A DNA stretch of 64,000 nucleotides from Anaerolineales bacterium. Lineage in GTDB: Bacteria > Chloroflexota > Anaerolineae > 4572-78 > J111. Below the pieces are notes generated by a model, which worked only from the letters and a program-made list of their open reading frames with translations, did not search any database and was not told the DNA's origin. The translations under genes were made by a program, and so were the position numbers. This document shows positions 43,520-53,521 of the stretch, in pieces (positions within the stretch are counted from its first letter, which is position 1; each line of letters begins with the position of its first letter). Where the stretch lies: contig JABTUW010000004.1 in NCBI GenBank assembly GCA_015075185.1, positions 1,270,761-1,334,760 on the forward strand. Direction: 5' to 3'.

Positions 43520-45436
43520 ATGTGCGGAATAAGCGGTGTTTACTGTTTTGATCCAAAAACTCCAGTCCGACAATCGCTGTTACAGCGGATGACCGATCTT
43601 ATTGCCCATCGCGGGCCGGATGACTTTGGCTATTATGTGGATGGAAATATTGGTTTAGGCCATCGCCGCCTGTCTATTATAGACCTGTCGGCCGCGGGAC
43701 ATCAACCTATGTCCAATGAGGATGGTACGGTTTGGATTACTTATAACGGCGAGTGTTACAATTACCTTGATTTTCCGGCAGACCTGCGCTCTCGAGGCCA
43801 CCAGCTTAAATCCACCTCCGATACCGAAACTTTGATTCATCTGTATGAGGAATACGGGCCAGAGTTTCTAAAGAAAATAGATGGGATGTATGCTTTTGCT
43901 ATCTGGGATGCCCGGCGACAACGCCTGTTACTGGCTCGTGACCGGCTGGGTATTAAGCCTCTGTTCTACTATTACGACCACCAGCACCTGATTTTTGCTT
44001 CGGAACTCAAGGCCCTGCTCGCTGACCCTACCTTACCCTCAACCTTAAATGAAACCGCTTTGAGCGATTTCTTACATTTCATGAGTATTCCTGACCCGGA
44101 AACGATTTTCAAGGGCGTCAAAAAGCTTTTGCCCGGCCACTATCTCTGTGTTGAAAATGGTCGAGTGAAAGAATATCAATATTGGGATATTCCCTCTTTC
44201 CATACCAATGGGCAGAGCGATTTACAAGCGGTCTGTGATCAATTTGATACCCTCTTCCAAAAGACCGTAACTTCCCATTTGCTGGCTGATGTGCCCGTCG
44301 GGGCATTTTTGAGCGGTGGGGTTGACTCCAGTTCCATTGTGGCTGTCGCCAATCGCCAGGTAACTACGCCGATGATGACGTTCGCCAGCACCTTTCGCGG
44401 TCTCTCTGAATTTGACGAAAGTCCGTATGCCAGAGAAGTGGCTTCTCTGTGCCAAACCGAGCATCACGAGTTTAACCTGACCCCTAACCTGGTTGAGGCC
44501 CTGCCCAAGATTGCCTGGCACGCGGATGAGCCTTTCGCCATTTCATCCTCCTTTGCCCTCTATTTCCTGGCCCAGATGGCCCGGCAGCACGTTAAAGTGG
44601 TTCTCACGGGGGATGGAGGGGACGAGGTGTTTGCCGGCTACACCTGGCGGCATGTCCACTTTCCAGAGATTAACAACCGCCTTCCCCTGGCCTTCCGCCC
44701 TCTGCTTAAAGAAGTGGTTACTATAGCCGACTTGTGGAATATCAAGCGATCTTCTCACCGAGCAGGTCGTCTCGTTGAAAAGCTGCGCCAGGCGACCTCG
44801 TCCGATGAGCGATATGTCCAATCCTTTATTTGTTATCAAAACTATGAACTCGAAGGATTGCTGTTACCCGAAGCCTGGCAATCCATCAACAAGGCCTGGT
44901 CACAAAACATCACCCAACGCTATTATGACCAATTCCAGGATGGGGATCAGCTTGCCCGTAAGTTATATACCGACATTAAAACAACTTTAGTGAGCGAGAT
45001 GCTGACCAAGGTTGACCGCATGACAATGGCCTTTGGCCTGGAGGCACGAGTGCCGTTCCTCGATCATCACGTGGTTGAGTGGGCCTTTCGCGTTCCCGGC
45101 GAATACAAAATACGCGGCACGGAGGGAAAGTATCTGGTCAAGAAAACGATGGAAAGATATTTGCCCGCGGAGCTTCTTTACCGGCCCAAACATGGCTTCA
45201 ACGTGCCCATGAAAGTCTGGATGCGGGATCAGTTGCGTGAATTTATCCACGATACCCTGACCGAGCAGGCCATCAAAACACGGGAGCTTTTTCAGGTCAA
45301 TGCCATTAAGCGCTTGATGCAAGAACATAGCCAGGGAACTCAAGATGCCTCCAATAAAATCTTTGTTTTGTTGATGCTAGAATTATGGTTTCAACACTTT
45401 GTGGATAAACGGCATCTTCTCTATGACAGTGAATGA
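43520..45436 (+). CDS. asnB: Asparagine-synthase-like amidotransferase 2
   Basis: At 638 residues, this has the glutaminase domain (Cys 2 in MCGISG, HRGPDD, LGHRRLSIIDLS, NGECYNY) and the synthetase domain with SGGVDSSSIV. The end LEARVPFLDHHVVEW and KHGFNVPM is normal for the family. It is closer to classical AsnB than copies 1 and 4, having no long insert after RGPDD. The next glycosyltransferase gene overlaps its 3' end by 14 bases, the same arrangement as at copy 1, which suggests an amidotransferase-glycosyltransferase cassette. The acceptor is inferred to be a uronic acid or its precursor. Confidence 0.87.
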   Translation: MCGISGVYCFDPKTPVRQSLLQRMTDLIAHRGPDDFGYYVDGNIGLGHRRLSIIDLSAAGHQPMSNEDGTVWITYNGECYNYLDFPADLRSRGHQLKSTSDTETLIHLYEEYGPEFLKKIDGMYAFAIWDARRQRLLLARDRLGIKPLFYYYDHQHLIFASELKALLADPTLPSTLNETALSDFLHFMSIPDPETIFKGVKKLLPGHYLCVENGRVKEYQYWDIPSFHTNGQSDLQAVCDQFDTLFQKTVTSHLLADVPVGAFLSGGVDSSSIVAVANRQVTTPMMTFASTFRGLSEFDESPYAREVASLCQTEHHEFNLTPNLVEALPKIAWHADEPFAISSSFALYFLAQMARQHVKVVLTGDGGDEVFAGYTWRHVHFPEINNRLPLAFRPLLKEVVTIADLWNIKRSSHRAGRLVEKLRQATSSDERYVQSFICYQNYELEGLLLPEAWQSINKAWSQNITQRYYDQFQDGDQLARKLYTDIKTTLVSEMLTKVDRMTMAFGLEARVPFLDHHVVEWAFRVPGEYKIRGTEGKYLVKKTMERYLPAELLYRPKHGFNVPMKVWMRDQLREFIHDTLTEQAIKTRELFQVNAIKRLMQEHSQGTQDASNKIFVLLMLELWFQHFVDKRHLLYDSE

Positions 45437-46694
45437 ACTCCATCGGCCAAAACTGACAATTTGTGCAATTGGCTCCTCGCAAAGCTCCCACGTGGTCAGC
45501 CGGGTTAAGTGCTTTGCCGAACGAGGGCATCGCGTATATTTGCTGTGTGATAGTATCGCCGGCATTGACGGCATCACCGAGATCGTTCCGGTGGGTCTGC
45601 CCCACTCTGTTCTAAATTCAATTCTTTACCGGGTTAACAAATTCACGGCGCGATTTCTTAAAAAATCAACGTCGCAGTACACCGATCCGATCCATCTCTT
45701 CTACAACTTTCGGCGGGTGCTGAAGAATTGTAAACCCGATATTGTCCATATTCATTATGCCTATAACGGCTGGGCCTGGATGGCCGCAGCGGCCGATTAC
45801 CATCCATTGGTGGTTAGCGTTATGGGCGGGGATGTCCTTTTTGAAGAACAGGGCAGCCCCAGCCCACGGGGAAAATGGCTAACCCTGCAACTGTTCAGAA
45901 GCGCCGACTTGATCACTTCTAAGTCCGATTATCTCATCTCAGTTTTGGATAAGCTGGGAGGATTTGGCGCAAAAGCTATCAAGGTTGTCTGGGGAGCTGA
46001 CCTGGCTCGTTTTCGACGCATGGATGCTACCGCCCTGCGAGCACAATTAGGTCTTTCTCCTAATCATCGGGTGATTCTCAGTCCTAAAATACTCCAGCCG
46101 TTCTATAATGTTCACCTGATTGTCGAGGCAATGCCTCAAATTGTGGCCGCTTATCCGGATGTTAGACTGCTTATTACCGAATATGCGGCCGACCCTGATT
46201 ACAAAAAACAGATAGCAGCTCAAGTTCAACAGTTGGGCCTCTCAAATCATATCATCTTTGTCGGCCATATTCAGCACCAGGATATGCCCCTGTATTACAA
46301 CCTGGCGGAAATGACGGTGGCCGTGCCTGCCTCGGATGGGCTGCCCCAAACGCTGCTGGAAGGCATGGGCTGCGAGGTCCCCAATATCCTCTCGCGCTTG
46401 CCGCGCTATGAGGAAATTGTGACTCATGAGCAAAGCGCCTATTTTGTCGCTTCATCGCCGCAAGGAATTGCCGAAGGCGTGATCCGCCTGTTGAACGATG
46501 CTGAACTAAGGTACAGAATTGCCTGCAATGGCCTGGAAATTGTCAGAACCCAGGCCGATTTTGACAGAGAAGTCAGCCGGGTTGAGGCAAAATATTACGA
46601 ATTACTGGCCAAGCGACGAAAACGGCGGAGCTGGTTCGATCGTCTGAAAATTCTGCGCGAAATTCTCTATTATTACGCCTACCCTGGAAACTAA
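45423..46694 (+). CDS. GT4-type glycosyltransferase
   Basis: A 423-residue GT-B enzyme. ATG 45423 is preferred to the GTG at 45399 because it gives the usual overlap with the amidotransferase and a standard N-terminus TICAIGSSQSSHVVSRVKCF. VHIHYAYNGW, VMGGDVLFEE, the donor-site stretch ILSPKILQPFYNVHLIVEA and the E-x7-E-like motif PASDGLPQTLLEGMGCEVPN are visible. These identify a retaining GT4 glycosyltransferase. Its donor is not predictable. It is translationally coupled to the amidotransferase. Confidence 0.85.
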   Translation: MTVNELHRPKLTICAIGSSQSSHVVSRVKCFAERGHRVYLLCDSIAGIDGITEIVPVGLPHSVLNSILYRVNKFTARFLKKSTSQYTDPIHLFYNFRRVLKNCKPDIVHIHYAYNGWAWMAAAADYHPLVVSVMGGDVLFEEQGSPSPRGKWLTLQLFRSADLITSKSDYLISVLDKLGGFGAKAIKVVWGADLARFRRMDATALRAQLGLSPNHRVILSPKILQPFYNVHLIVEAMPQIVAAYPDVRLLITEYAADPDYKKQIAAQVQQLGLSNHIIFVGHIQHQDMPLYYNLAEMTVAVPASDGLPQTLLEGMGCEVPNILSRLPRYEEIVTHEQSAYFVASSPQGIAEGVIRLLNDAELRYRIACNGLEIVRTQADFDREVSRVEAKYYELLAKRRKRRSWFDRLKILREILYYYAYPGN

Positions 46695-46796
46695 AGCTAT
46701 CACTTGTCGCTTGACCGCTCCCATAAGCAGAATGGGCTGAATTTTGACGCGGCCCTCCGTTTAGCTTTGATCTTCTGTTGAGTTAGGAGAAAATTC

Positions 46797-47728
46797 ATGA
46801 CTGTTTATCTTATTACCGGCGGCGCCGGTTTCATTGGCAGCAATCTGGCCGCTGAATTAATATCCAGAGGGGAACAGGTACGAGTTCTGGATAACTTTGC
46901 CACAGGTCAGCGGCCCAATCTGGCTGCGTTGAGAGATAAAATCGAGATAATCGAAGGAGACATCCGCAGCTACCACATCGTGCGCGAGGCGGTCACAGGG
47001 GTGGACTTTGTCCTGCATCAAGCCGCCCTGCCCTCGGTGCCGCGCTCGGTCCGCGACCCGATTACGACCAATGAGGTCAATGTGCTCGGCACCCTCAATA
47101 TGTTACAGGCGGCAAAGGATGCCGGAGTCAAGCGGTTAGTTTATGCTTCATCCTCGTCAGTCTACGGGGACAATCCAGAACTGCCCAAACGTGAGATAAT
47201 GTGTCCTCGCCCGCTCTCGCCCTATGCTATATCTAAACTGGCCGGAGAGCAGTACTGCCAAACCTTTTGGCGGCTCTACGGCTTTGAAACCGTTTGCTTG
47301 CGCTATTTCAACGTTTTTGGCCCCCGCCAGGACCCGACTCTCAATATGCGGCGGTAATACCGCGCTTTATTACCGCCTTGTTAAATCAAACACCCCTCAC
47401 TATTTTTGGAGATGGACAGCAAAGCCGAGATTTTACCTTTAGTGCCAATGTAATCCAGGCAAATCTATTAGCCTGTACAGCCCCGGCTGCCGCCGGCGGT
47501 ATCTTTAATGTTGCCTGCGGCCAGCGTTACACCCTGCTTGATCTCGTGGCAAAATTGGTTACAGTAATAGGACGAGAGCCGCAGATAATCTACGAACCAG
47601 CCCGTTCTGGTGACGTGCCCCATTCGCAGGCAGATATTACCCAGGCAGAAAGCATCCTAAGCTACAAACCCCTGGTAGACCTGCAAGAGGGTCTGGAACG
47701 AACTGTTGATTGGTTTAAGACGAAGTAA
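46797..47728 (+). CDS. NAD-dependent sugar epimerase (UDP-hexosamine 4-epimerase-like), frameshifted
   Basis: The first frame has the NAD motif TGGAGFIGSNL, YASSSSVYGD and the catalytic YAISK. It breaks just after NVFGPRQDP, near 47337; the neighbouring frame continues SQYAAVIPRFITALL, which is exactly the family continuation. Restoring one A gives PNSQYAAV and a normal protein of about 310 residues. It resembles UDP-GlcNAc/UDP-GlcNAcA 4-epimerases (WbpP/TviC type). Both halves are conserved, so the break is likely an assembly error or recent. ATG 46797 follows TTAGGAGAAA. Confidence 0.8.
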
Positions 47729-47763
47729 GGTGTACTAAAACATCTTAACGAGCAGACTGTTAG

Positions 47764-48807
47764 ATGAAGATTTTTCACGGGATTGAAAATATCGCCGGTT
47801 CTGCCGGGGTTCTGGCCAGGGCGCAACGGGCCATTGGCCTGGAGGCGAGGGCTTATTGTTTTCCAAGCAGCTTTCAATACCCGGTGGATCATCTCATCAA
47901 GGACACCGGCCGGTTTACCATCTCGCTAGAACTGCTGAGGTTAATCCTCACCCAGAGTTGGCGCTTCGACGTTTTTCAATTTTACTTCGGCAGTTCACTC
48001 ACCTACTCCGCCTTGTTGGATATTCCCTGGCTCAAACGCTTCGGCAAGAAAGTGTTCTTCTACTTTTGCGGCTGCGACATTCGGGACAGCAAAGCAGTGA
48101 TCGCCAAGTATGAGTTCAGTGCTTGTAAAGAGCACTGGCCGATGGCTTGCAGCGCCAATCGCAAAAAAGCAATAGCCCTGGCCCAAAAATATGCCGATGG
48201 TGTCTTTGTCAGCACCCCTGATCTGTTAGAATTTGTTCCCGGCAGTATCTGGCTGCCTCAGCCAATTGACCTGAGGTGGTTCAGCCCCTTACGCGAGCAG
48301 GCTCTCGCGGCGGCGGCGCTCCCTCCCGGAGAGCGCCGTTCGGAATTCGTGATTGCTCACGCCCCTTCCAACCGCATGATTAAAGGGAGCGATTATCTGG
48401 AGCGAGCCGTCGCCGATTTACAGGCCGGCGGGTATCCTGTTAAATTGTTACTCATTGAAAATATGCCCTATGAGCAGGCCCTCCAAACAGCCGCCGGCGC
48501 TGATCTGGTTGTTGACCAACTGCTCGTCGGCGCTTACGGCGCTTTTGCCGTCGAGATGATGGCTTTAGGCAAGCCGGTCATTTGTTATATTCGCGATGAT
48601 ATCCGCCCGCATTACCAGGCTAATCTGCCCATTATTTCGGCCAACCCAAACACGATTGGTCAAGTTTTGAAAGAGTTAATGGATCAACGCCAGCGCTGGT
48701 CCGAAATTGGCCGGCAGGGTATGGCCTATACTGCCCAGGTACACGACAGCCTGGCTGTGGCTGGACAAACGCAGCGATACTACCAGAACAGTCAGCCTTC
48801 ACCATGA
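47764..48807 (+). CDS. Glycosyltransferase (GT4-like)
   Basis: This 347-residue GT-B-like enzyme begins MKIFHGIENIAGSAGVLARA. It has VFFYFCGCDIRD in the first half and HAPSNRMIKGSDYLERAV in the second, the usual region that contacts the sugar nucleotide. GAYGAFAVEMMALGKPVICY corresponds to the E-x7-E segment. It overlaps the next glycosyltransferase gene by four bases (ATGA) and follows the epimerase by 35 bases. Sugar specificity is unknown. The family call is by fold-type landmarks and context. Confidence 0.78.
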   Translation: MKIFHGIENIAGSAGVLARAQRAIGLEARAYCFPSSFQYPVDHLIKDTGRFTISLELLRLILTQSWRFDVFQFYFGSSLTYSALLDIPWLKRFGKKVFFYFCGCDIRDSKAVIAKYEFSACKEHWPMACSANRKKAIALAQKYADGVFVSTPDLLEFVPGSIWLPQPIDLRWFSPLREQALAAAALPPGERRSEFVIAHAPSNRMIKGSDYLERAVADLQAGGYPVKLLLIENMPYEQALQTAAGADLVVDQLLVGAYGAFAVEMMALGKPVICYIRDDIRPHYQANLPIISANPNTIGQVLKELMDQRQRWSEIGRQGMAYTAQVHDSLAVAGQTQRYYQNSQPSP

Positions 48808-50057
48808 GAGTGGTGATGGTTACACCTGACAGCCATTATATTGACCGGCGCATCCTGCAAGAGGCCGAGACACTCATCACGCAGGGGTATGAGGTCATTC
48901 TGCTGGCTGATTGGCAAGAGGGCCTGGCTACCCACGAAAGGATCGGGAAGGTTAAATTGGAGAGGCTTTCCTCGCCCCGTTCCCACCTTTTTTTCCGCGA
49001 AAAAGCCATTCTGTACGCCCAAAAAAAATTGCCCGCTTTGACTCGCATCACCCGGCTGGCCTTATATCTGTCGCAAAAAAGCAGGGGCTTCCGGCTGCAC
49101 GAACAGGCCATGCTCAACCGGATCGTTTATTTCGATCCGGATATCATTCATATCCACGATTTACCCTACCTTAAGGTGGGGGTAGAAGCAAAAAAACGCC
49201 TTCAGGTTCCCCTCATCTATGACGCGCACGAACTTTATCCCGAAATCAGCACACTCACCGCTAAACAAAAGCGAGACCTGAGCCGGATCGAAGCCCGTTC
49301 GATTGCTCAGTGTGACCGGGTTATAACGGTCAACCCGCTCATCGCGGAGGAGATGGCTCGCCGTTATCACATTCCGCAACCGGAAGTCATCCTGAATGCG
49401 GTCGTCGTGCCGGCTGGATTTAAGCCGACGAGCAAAGAAGATCGTTTTCGCCAACAGTTCCAAATTCCGGCCGATCATCAAATATTGCTGTTTCAAGGTT
49501 GGCTGTCTTTAGATCGTGGGCTGGCGGAATTGGTCCGAGCGATGGCCCATCTCCCCAGCTCGCTTCATTTAGTGCTCATGGGATACGGAGAAGAAGCAAA
49601 AGCAGTTTTAGCAAAGATTGCTCTCGAAGAGAAGATTAATGATAGAGTCCATTTCAAAGAGGCGGTGTCACAGGCTGAATTACTATTTTGGACAGCCTCG
49701 GCCGATGCGGGAATTATCCCTTATCAGCCGGTAGATTTAAACCACTACTTTTGCTCACCCAACAAATTATTTGAGTTTATTCAAGCCGGGCTGCCGATTA
49801 TTGCCAACGATCTGCCTTTTCTACGCCAGGTTGTGGCTGGGGAAGGTTTTGGGGTAGTCATGCCCCTGACTGACGTAAACAGCTTTGCTCAGGCTATCCA
49901 ATCCATGTTCGCGCCTGAGGCCGGCGGGCCAGGGCGCTTCAAAAAGAATTTACTGGAAAAGGCCGCCAAGTATAGCTGGCAGGTTGAGGAAACCAAACTA
50001 CTTGATTTATATGCCACCTTACCATCTCATAATCTTGCCAGAGGAGTGATGGCTTGA
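48804..50057 (+). CDS. GT4-type glycosyltransferase
   Basis: A 417-residue GT-B enzyme with MVTPDSHYIDRRILQEAETL at the N-terminus, IYDAHELYPEISTLT in the middle and FQGWLSLDRGLAELVRAM in the donor site. CSPNKLFEFIQAGLPIIAND is the C-terminal acidic motif. It belongs to the same subgroup as the enzymes at 39058 and 59054 (DAHE/DAHD motif followed by FEFI/FFDFI). Its stop overlaps the TTG start of the beta-propeller gene. It is part of the glycan-assembly operon. Confidence 0.85.
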   Translation: MRVVMVTPDSHYIDRRILQEAETLITQGYEVILLADWQEGLATHERIGKVKLERLSSPRSHLFFREKAILYAQKKLPALTRITRLALYLSQKSRGFRLHEQAMLNRIVYFDPDIIHIHDLPYLKVGVEAKKRLQVPLIYDAHELYPEISTLTAKQKRDLSRIEARSIAQCDRVITVNPLIAEEMARRYHIPQPEVILNAVVVPAGFKPTSKEDRFRQQFQIPADHQILLFQGWLSLDRGLAELVRAMAHLPSSLHLVLMGYGEEAKAVLAKIALEEKINDRVHFKEAVSQAELLFWTASADAGIIPYQPVDLNHYFCSPNKLFEFIQAGLPIIANDLPFLRQVVAGEGFGVVMPLTDVNSFAQAIQSMFAPEAGGPGRFKKNLLEKAAKYSWQVEETKLLDLYATLPSHNLARGVMA

Positions 50058-51367
50058 AAGTAAACCTCCATCTTGTTGAAGCCCTGCTGATCTCATTTTT
50101 GTTGACAGGTGGATCATTATGGTCTTTCACAACCCAGGCATCAGCCCTAAAGTCCCCTCTGCCCCTTGAGCTGCCAGACCAACCTATTCAGCTCCCCCCT
50201 CATTATCTTATCTCCTCTTCGCAAATCTTTACCTATTACAATTACCTGCCTCTCATCAGTAAACCCTTTTTTGATCTCGTTTCTTTCCCCGTCACCGGTC
50301 CCGGTTTTGCTGTGCCGGCCGTAGACGAGCGCTACATTTACGTCGGTTCGGGCTTTGGCAATTACTGTGAGAATACAGGTCAAGTTCGCGCTTTTGATAA
50401 AGAAACACTGAGCTTAATCTGGAAAACCAATGTTGTTGGCTCCATAGGCGACACGACGCTTACTTTGGCCAACAATCAAGTTATCTTTGGGGCCGGAGAT
50501 GGAGTAGCAGCTATAAGAACGAGTGATGGTCGTTTGGTTTGGCAGCGGCACCTGGAGGGCTGTTTTCAGGAGAGTTTCATCCGCCTGCACCAGGGCCGGA
50601 TTTATGTCGGTAGCACTACTGGCTATGTCTACAGCATCACCACCCAAGGCCAAGTTGTCTGGCACAACCGTTTGCCCGGCTCGGTTTTTGCTGCACCGGC
50701 TATAGCTGGCAATACAGTCTACTTTGTTGACATGACCAACAGGCTGACCGCCCTCAATTTAATAACAGGGCAAATCCGCTGGCAAAAGAAGCTGCCCTTA
50801 ACCCCTGGTCAGAGATCAGGTATCTTTGCCAGTCCGTATTTCTACGATAACAGTCTTTTCATTGCTACTTATAGCGGCCATATTTGGCGTGTCTCCCCGG
50901 CCGGCCAGATTGAGGCCCAGTACTCTAGCAGCGACCGTTACGTGAGCAGTCCAACCGTGTGCAACGGCGAACTTGTTGTGGCCAACTTGGCGGGTAGGAT
51001 AGATTGGCTTGAAATTGCCGACCTACAGCTTCACCACACACTGAACATCACCGAACCTTACGTGTTTGGTACTCCTCAATGCCTAAATAACGTTATCATC
51101 GCCACGGGTTATGGCATCGAGACTGTAGCCTCAGCTTTGTATTATTTGAATCAGGGCCAAATTTTGAACCGATTTGAGTTTCCCTGTTGCAAAGCAGCCC
51201 TGACGACAACGGTGATTGACGGCCTTAATGTTTACAGTGTCCTCACTACTTTCAACCTCCATGAAGAAGTGGGGTTGGCCCGTTCGCTGCTTGCTGTTAA
51301 TCCGTTATCTGTTAGCGAGGAATATCTCTCGAGCAATCCGCTAAAGGAGCAAGTTAATGGATATTAA
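50054..51367 (+). CDS. Exported PQQ-type beta-propeller protein A
   Basis: A 437-residue protein with a signal-peptide-like N-terminus (ALLISFLLTGGSLWSFTTQA) and then YLPLISKP, the motif common to exported proteins here. Multiple propeller blades follow with A-(x)-D-x-x-T-G-x-x-x-W/F patterns such as RTSDGRLVWQR, NLITGQIRWQKKL and GRIDWLEIADLQ. Start TTG 50054 overlaps the preceding stop and follows GAGGAG with seven-base spacing. Six or more cysteines, including FPCCK, are shared with the paralogue at 52272. BamB-like propellers bind proteins or glycans; the role is probably on the outer face, in glycan attachment or display. Confidence 0.78.
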   Translation: MKVNLHLVEALLISFLLTGGSLWSFTTQASALKSPLPLELPDQPIQLPPHYLISSSQIFTYYNYLPLISKPFFDLVSFPVTGPGFAVPAVDERYIYVGSGFGNYCENTGQVRAFDKETLSLIWKTNVVGSIGDTTLTLANNQVIFGAGDGVAAIRTSDGRLVWQRHLEGCFQESFIRLHQGRIYVGSTTGYVYSITTQGQVVWHNRLPGSVFAAPAIAGNTVYFVDMTNRLTALNLITGQIRWQKKLPLTPGQRSGIFASPYFYDNSLFIATYSGHIWRVSPAGQIEAQYSSSDRYVSSPTVCNGELVVANLAGRIDWLEIADLQLHHTLNITEPYVFGTPQCLNNVIIATGYGIETVASALYYLNQGQILNRFEFPCCKAALTTTVIDGLNVYSVLTTFNLHEEVGLARSLLAVNPLSVSEEYLSSNPLKEQVNGY

Positions 51368-52238
51368 GAACAAACTTGCTAACCTCTCTCAGCTTGTCCG
51401 GAGTTCAGCCCTGGGTTTAAACATGCGTGCCTCAGGGCAGCCCTTAAAAAGCAGTCACCTTTCTCAAAGCCCCGATTCAACCCTCCTCGATTCAATACCC
51501 CTTGACCAGAGTTTAACTGATCGCTGGGACCGCGAGTGGTTAACCTATTTTCTGACCGAAAACCCGCGTCCCTTTCTAGTGGATCACCACCATCTCAGGC
51601 TCATAGACAACGTGCGAAGGAAAGAAGCAGTAGAGATTTACAACACCGCCCTTGTCTCAGTACAGGGTGTTGAGGGATTATTGAGCCTGGGCGCATTGGG
51701 TATCTGGGTTAAGGGGGCTGATTTGGTTAGAAAAAATGTGCTGGAGATTGGCTGCGGACCCGGATTTCTGGGTAAACAGCTAGGAATGATTGCTGCTGCT
51801 TATGTTGGCATTGACTACTCCAAGCTAGCCTTAAGTATTGCCCGCCTTACCTCACCGCCAAACTGTTTTTATTATCACCTGGCCGATTTGTCTCAAATTA
51901 CCCAACATGCCGGCACAATGGATACGATGGTAGGCCGTAATTTTTTTATTCATCAGAACTACGAGAACCTGTTGTGGATATTACAATTAGCCTACATGTT
52001 GCTGAAACCGGGGGGGCTGATGAGCGCAGATTTTTACCAGGGCAATCCTGCTATTCCTCAAGGCGTGGTGCATCTGGCCCGGAATAAATTAGATCCACGT
52101 TATCCCTCTTGCGCTTTTGAATTTTCTATCCAGGAGATTGAACAAGCTGCTAAGGAGGCGGGGTTCACTGTTCAGAACGTGACCGATAATTTAGATTTGC
52201 AAAGACGCTTCGTCTTCTTTATCAAATATCCGGGGTGA
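51357..52238 (+). CDS. SAM-dependent methyltransferase between the two propeller genes
   Basis: A 293-residue protein with motif I VLEIGCGPGFLGKQLG near residues 126-141 and LLKPGGLMSADFY near the end of the Rossmann domain. The first about 110 residues are helical and not conserved among simple methyltransferases. It starts at ATG 51357, overlapping the preceding propeller gene by 11 bases, and ends 33 bases before the second propeller. It may methylate a sugar of the glycan; its place between duplicated propeller genes suggests the duplication unit took in or flanks it. The target is unknown. Confidence 0.8.
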   Translation: MDIKNKLANLSQLVRSSALGLNMRASGQPLKSSHLSQSPDSTLLDSIPLDQSLTDRWDREWLTYFLTENPRPFLVDHHHLRLIDNVRRKEAVEIYNTALVSVQGVEGLLSLGALGIWVKGADLVRKNVLEIGCGPGFLGKQLGMIAAAYVGIDYSKLALSIARLTSPPNCFYYHLADLSQITQHAGTMDTMVGRNFFIHQNYENLLWILQLAYMLLKPGGLMSADFYQGNPAIPQGVVHLARNKLDPRYPSCAFEFSIQEIEQAAKEAGFTVQNVTDNLDLQRRFVFFIKYPG

Positions 52239-52271
52239 GAGGTCTGTTACCCCACCAAGAGGAATGACATC

Positions 52272-53516
52272 TTGAAAGTAAAACTTCATGTCGTCGAAGC
52301 CCTGATGATCTCATTGTTGTTAACCGGTGGATCATTATGGTCTTTCGTATCCCAGGCATCAGTCCTAAAACCTCCTCTGCCCCTTGAGCTGCCAGACCAA
52401 ACTACTCAGCTTCCTCCCCATTATCTTATCTCTTCCTCTCAAATCTTTACCTACTACAGTTACCTGCCTCTCGTGAGCAAACCCTCTTTTGACCTCGTTT
52501 CCTTTCCTGCCACCGGTCCTGCTTATGCCGTCCCGGCTATAGACGATCGCTCCATTTACATCGGTTCAGGCTTTGACAATGATTGCCGGAACACCGGTGA
52601 AATTCGCGCTTTTGATAAAGCCTCTCTGGCTTTAGTTTGGAAAACTGCCGTCAACGGTGCTATCGGCGATACTTCACTTACCCTGGTTGATAATAAAGTC
52701 ATCTTCGGGGCCGGAGATGGAGTCGCAGCTATAAGAACGAGCGACGGCCGCCTGGTCTGGCAGCGGCACCTGAAGGGCTGTTTTCAGGAGAGCTTCATTC
52801 GTCTTTATCAGAACCGGATTTACATGGGCAGTAGTACGGGCCACATCTACAGCATAACGCCTCAAGGTCAAGTTCTGTGGCAAAATCGTTTACCCGGAAC
52901 TGTTTTTGCTGCTCCGGCTGTCTTTGGGAATACGCTCTACTTTGTAGATATGACCAATACGCTTAGCGCCGTTAACGTAGCAACAGGCCAGATCGGCTGG
53001 CAAAAGCAGCTCCCCCTGGAGCCAGGAGATCAAGCCGGCATCTTTGCCAGCCCGCTTTTTTATGATAACAGCCTTTTGATTGCGACCTACAGCCATGATG
53101 TCTGGCGGGTCTCCCTCACCGGTCAGGTTGAAGCCCGCTATTCCGGCAGCGATCGCTATGTTGCCAGCCCCATCGTATGTGACGGGAGCATCGTGGTGGC
53201 TAATTTGACGGGACAAGTGGATTGGCTTGCAGCGGCTAATTTACAGCCCCGCGCCAACGTGATCATTACCGGATCTCTCCTGTTTGGCACCCCCCAATGT
53301 TACAACAAGATTATTGTTGTTACTGTGTACGGCTCAGAGGATAAAGCCTCGGTTTTGTACTATTTGGAATTTGGACAGGTACTCAAGCAGGTTGAGTTTC
53401 CTTGCTGTAAGCATGCCCTAACCACAACAACCGTTGATACCATGAGCGTTTATAATGTACTTACCTCTACCGATCAAGCAGATTTGATTCGCTCGAGATT
53501 TGCTCCCGGTAAATGA
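52272..53516 (+). CDS. Exported PQQ-type beta-propeller protein B (paralogue of A)
   Basis: This 414-residue protein is a close paralogue of the one at 50054 over its full length: signal peptide MKVKLHVVEALMISLLLTGG, YLPLVSKP, AGDGVAAIRTSDGRLVWQRH and FPCCKHALTTT all have counterparts there. It also starts with TTG (52272) after AAGAGGA. The C-terminal tail of about 25 residues differs from the paralogue. The similarity is high enough at DNA level (for example the first 60 codons) to indicate a fairly recent duplication. It is the last + strand gene before a palindromic repeat and the convergent transglutaminase-like gene. Confidence 0.78.
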   Translation: MKVKLHVVEALMISLLLTGGSLWSFVSQASVLKPPLPLELPDQTTQLPPHYLISSSQIFTYYSYLPLVSKPSFDLVSFPATGPAYAVPAIDDRSIYIGSGFDNDCRNTGEIRAFDKASLALVWKTAVNGAIGDTSLTLVDNKVIFGAGDGVAAIRTSDGRLVWQRHLKGCFQESFIRLYQNRIYMGSSTGHIYSITPQGQVLWQNRLPGTVFAAPAVFGNTLYFVDMTNTLSAVNVATGQIGWQKQLPLEPGDQAGIFASPLFYDNSLLIATYSHDVWRVSLTGQVEARYSGSDRYVASPIVCDGSIVVANLTGQVDWLAAANLQPRANVIITGSLLFGTPQCYNKIIVVTVYGSEDKASVLYYLEFGQVLKQVEFPCCKHALTTTTVDTMSVYNVLTSTDQADLIRSRFAPGK

Positions 53517-53521
53517 TTTTA

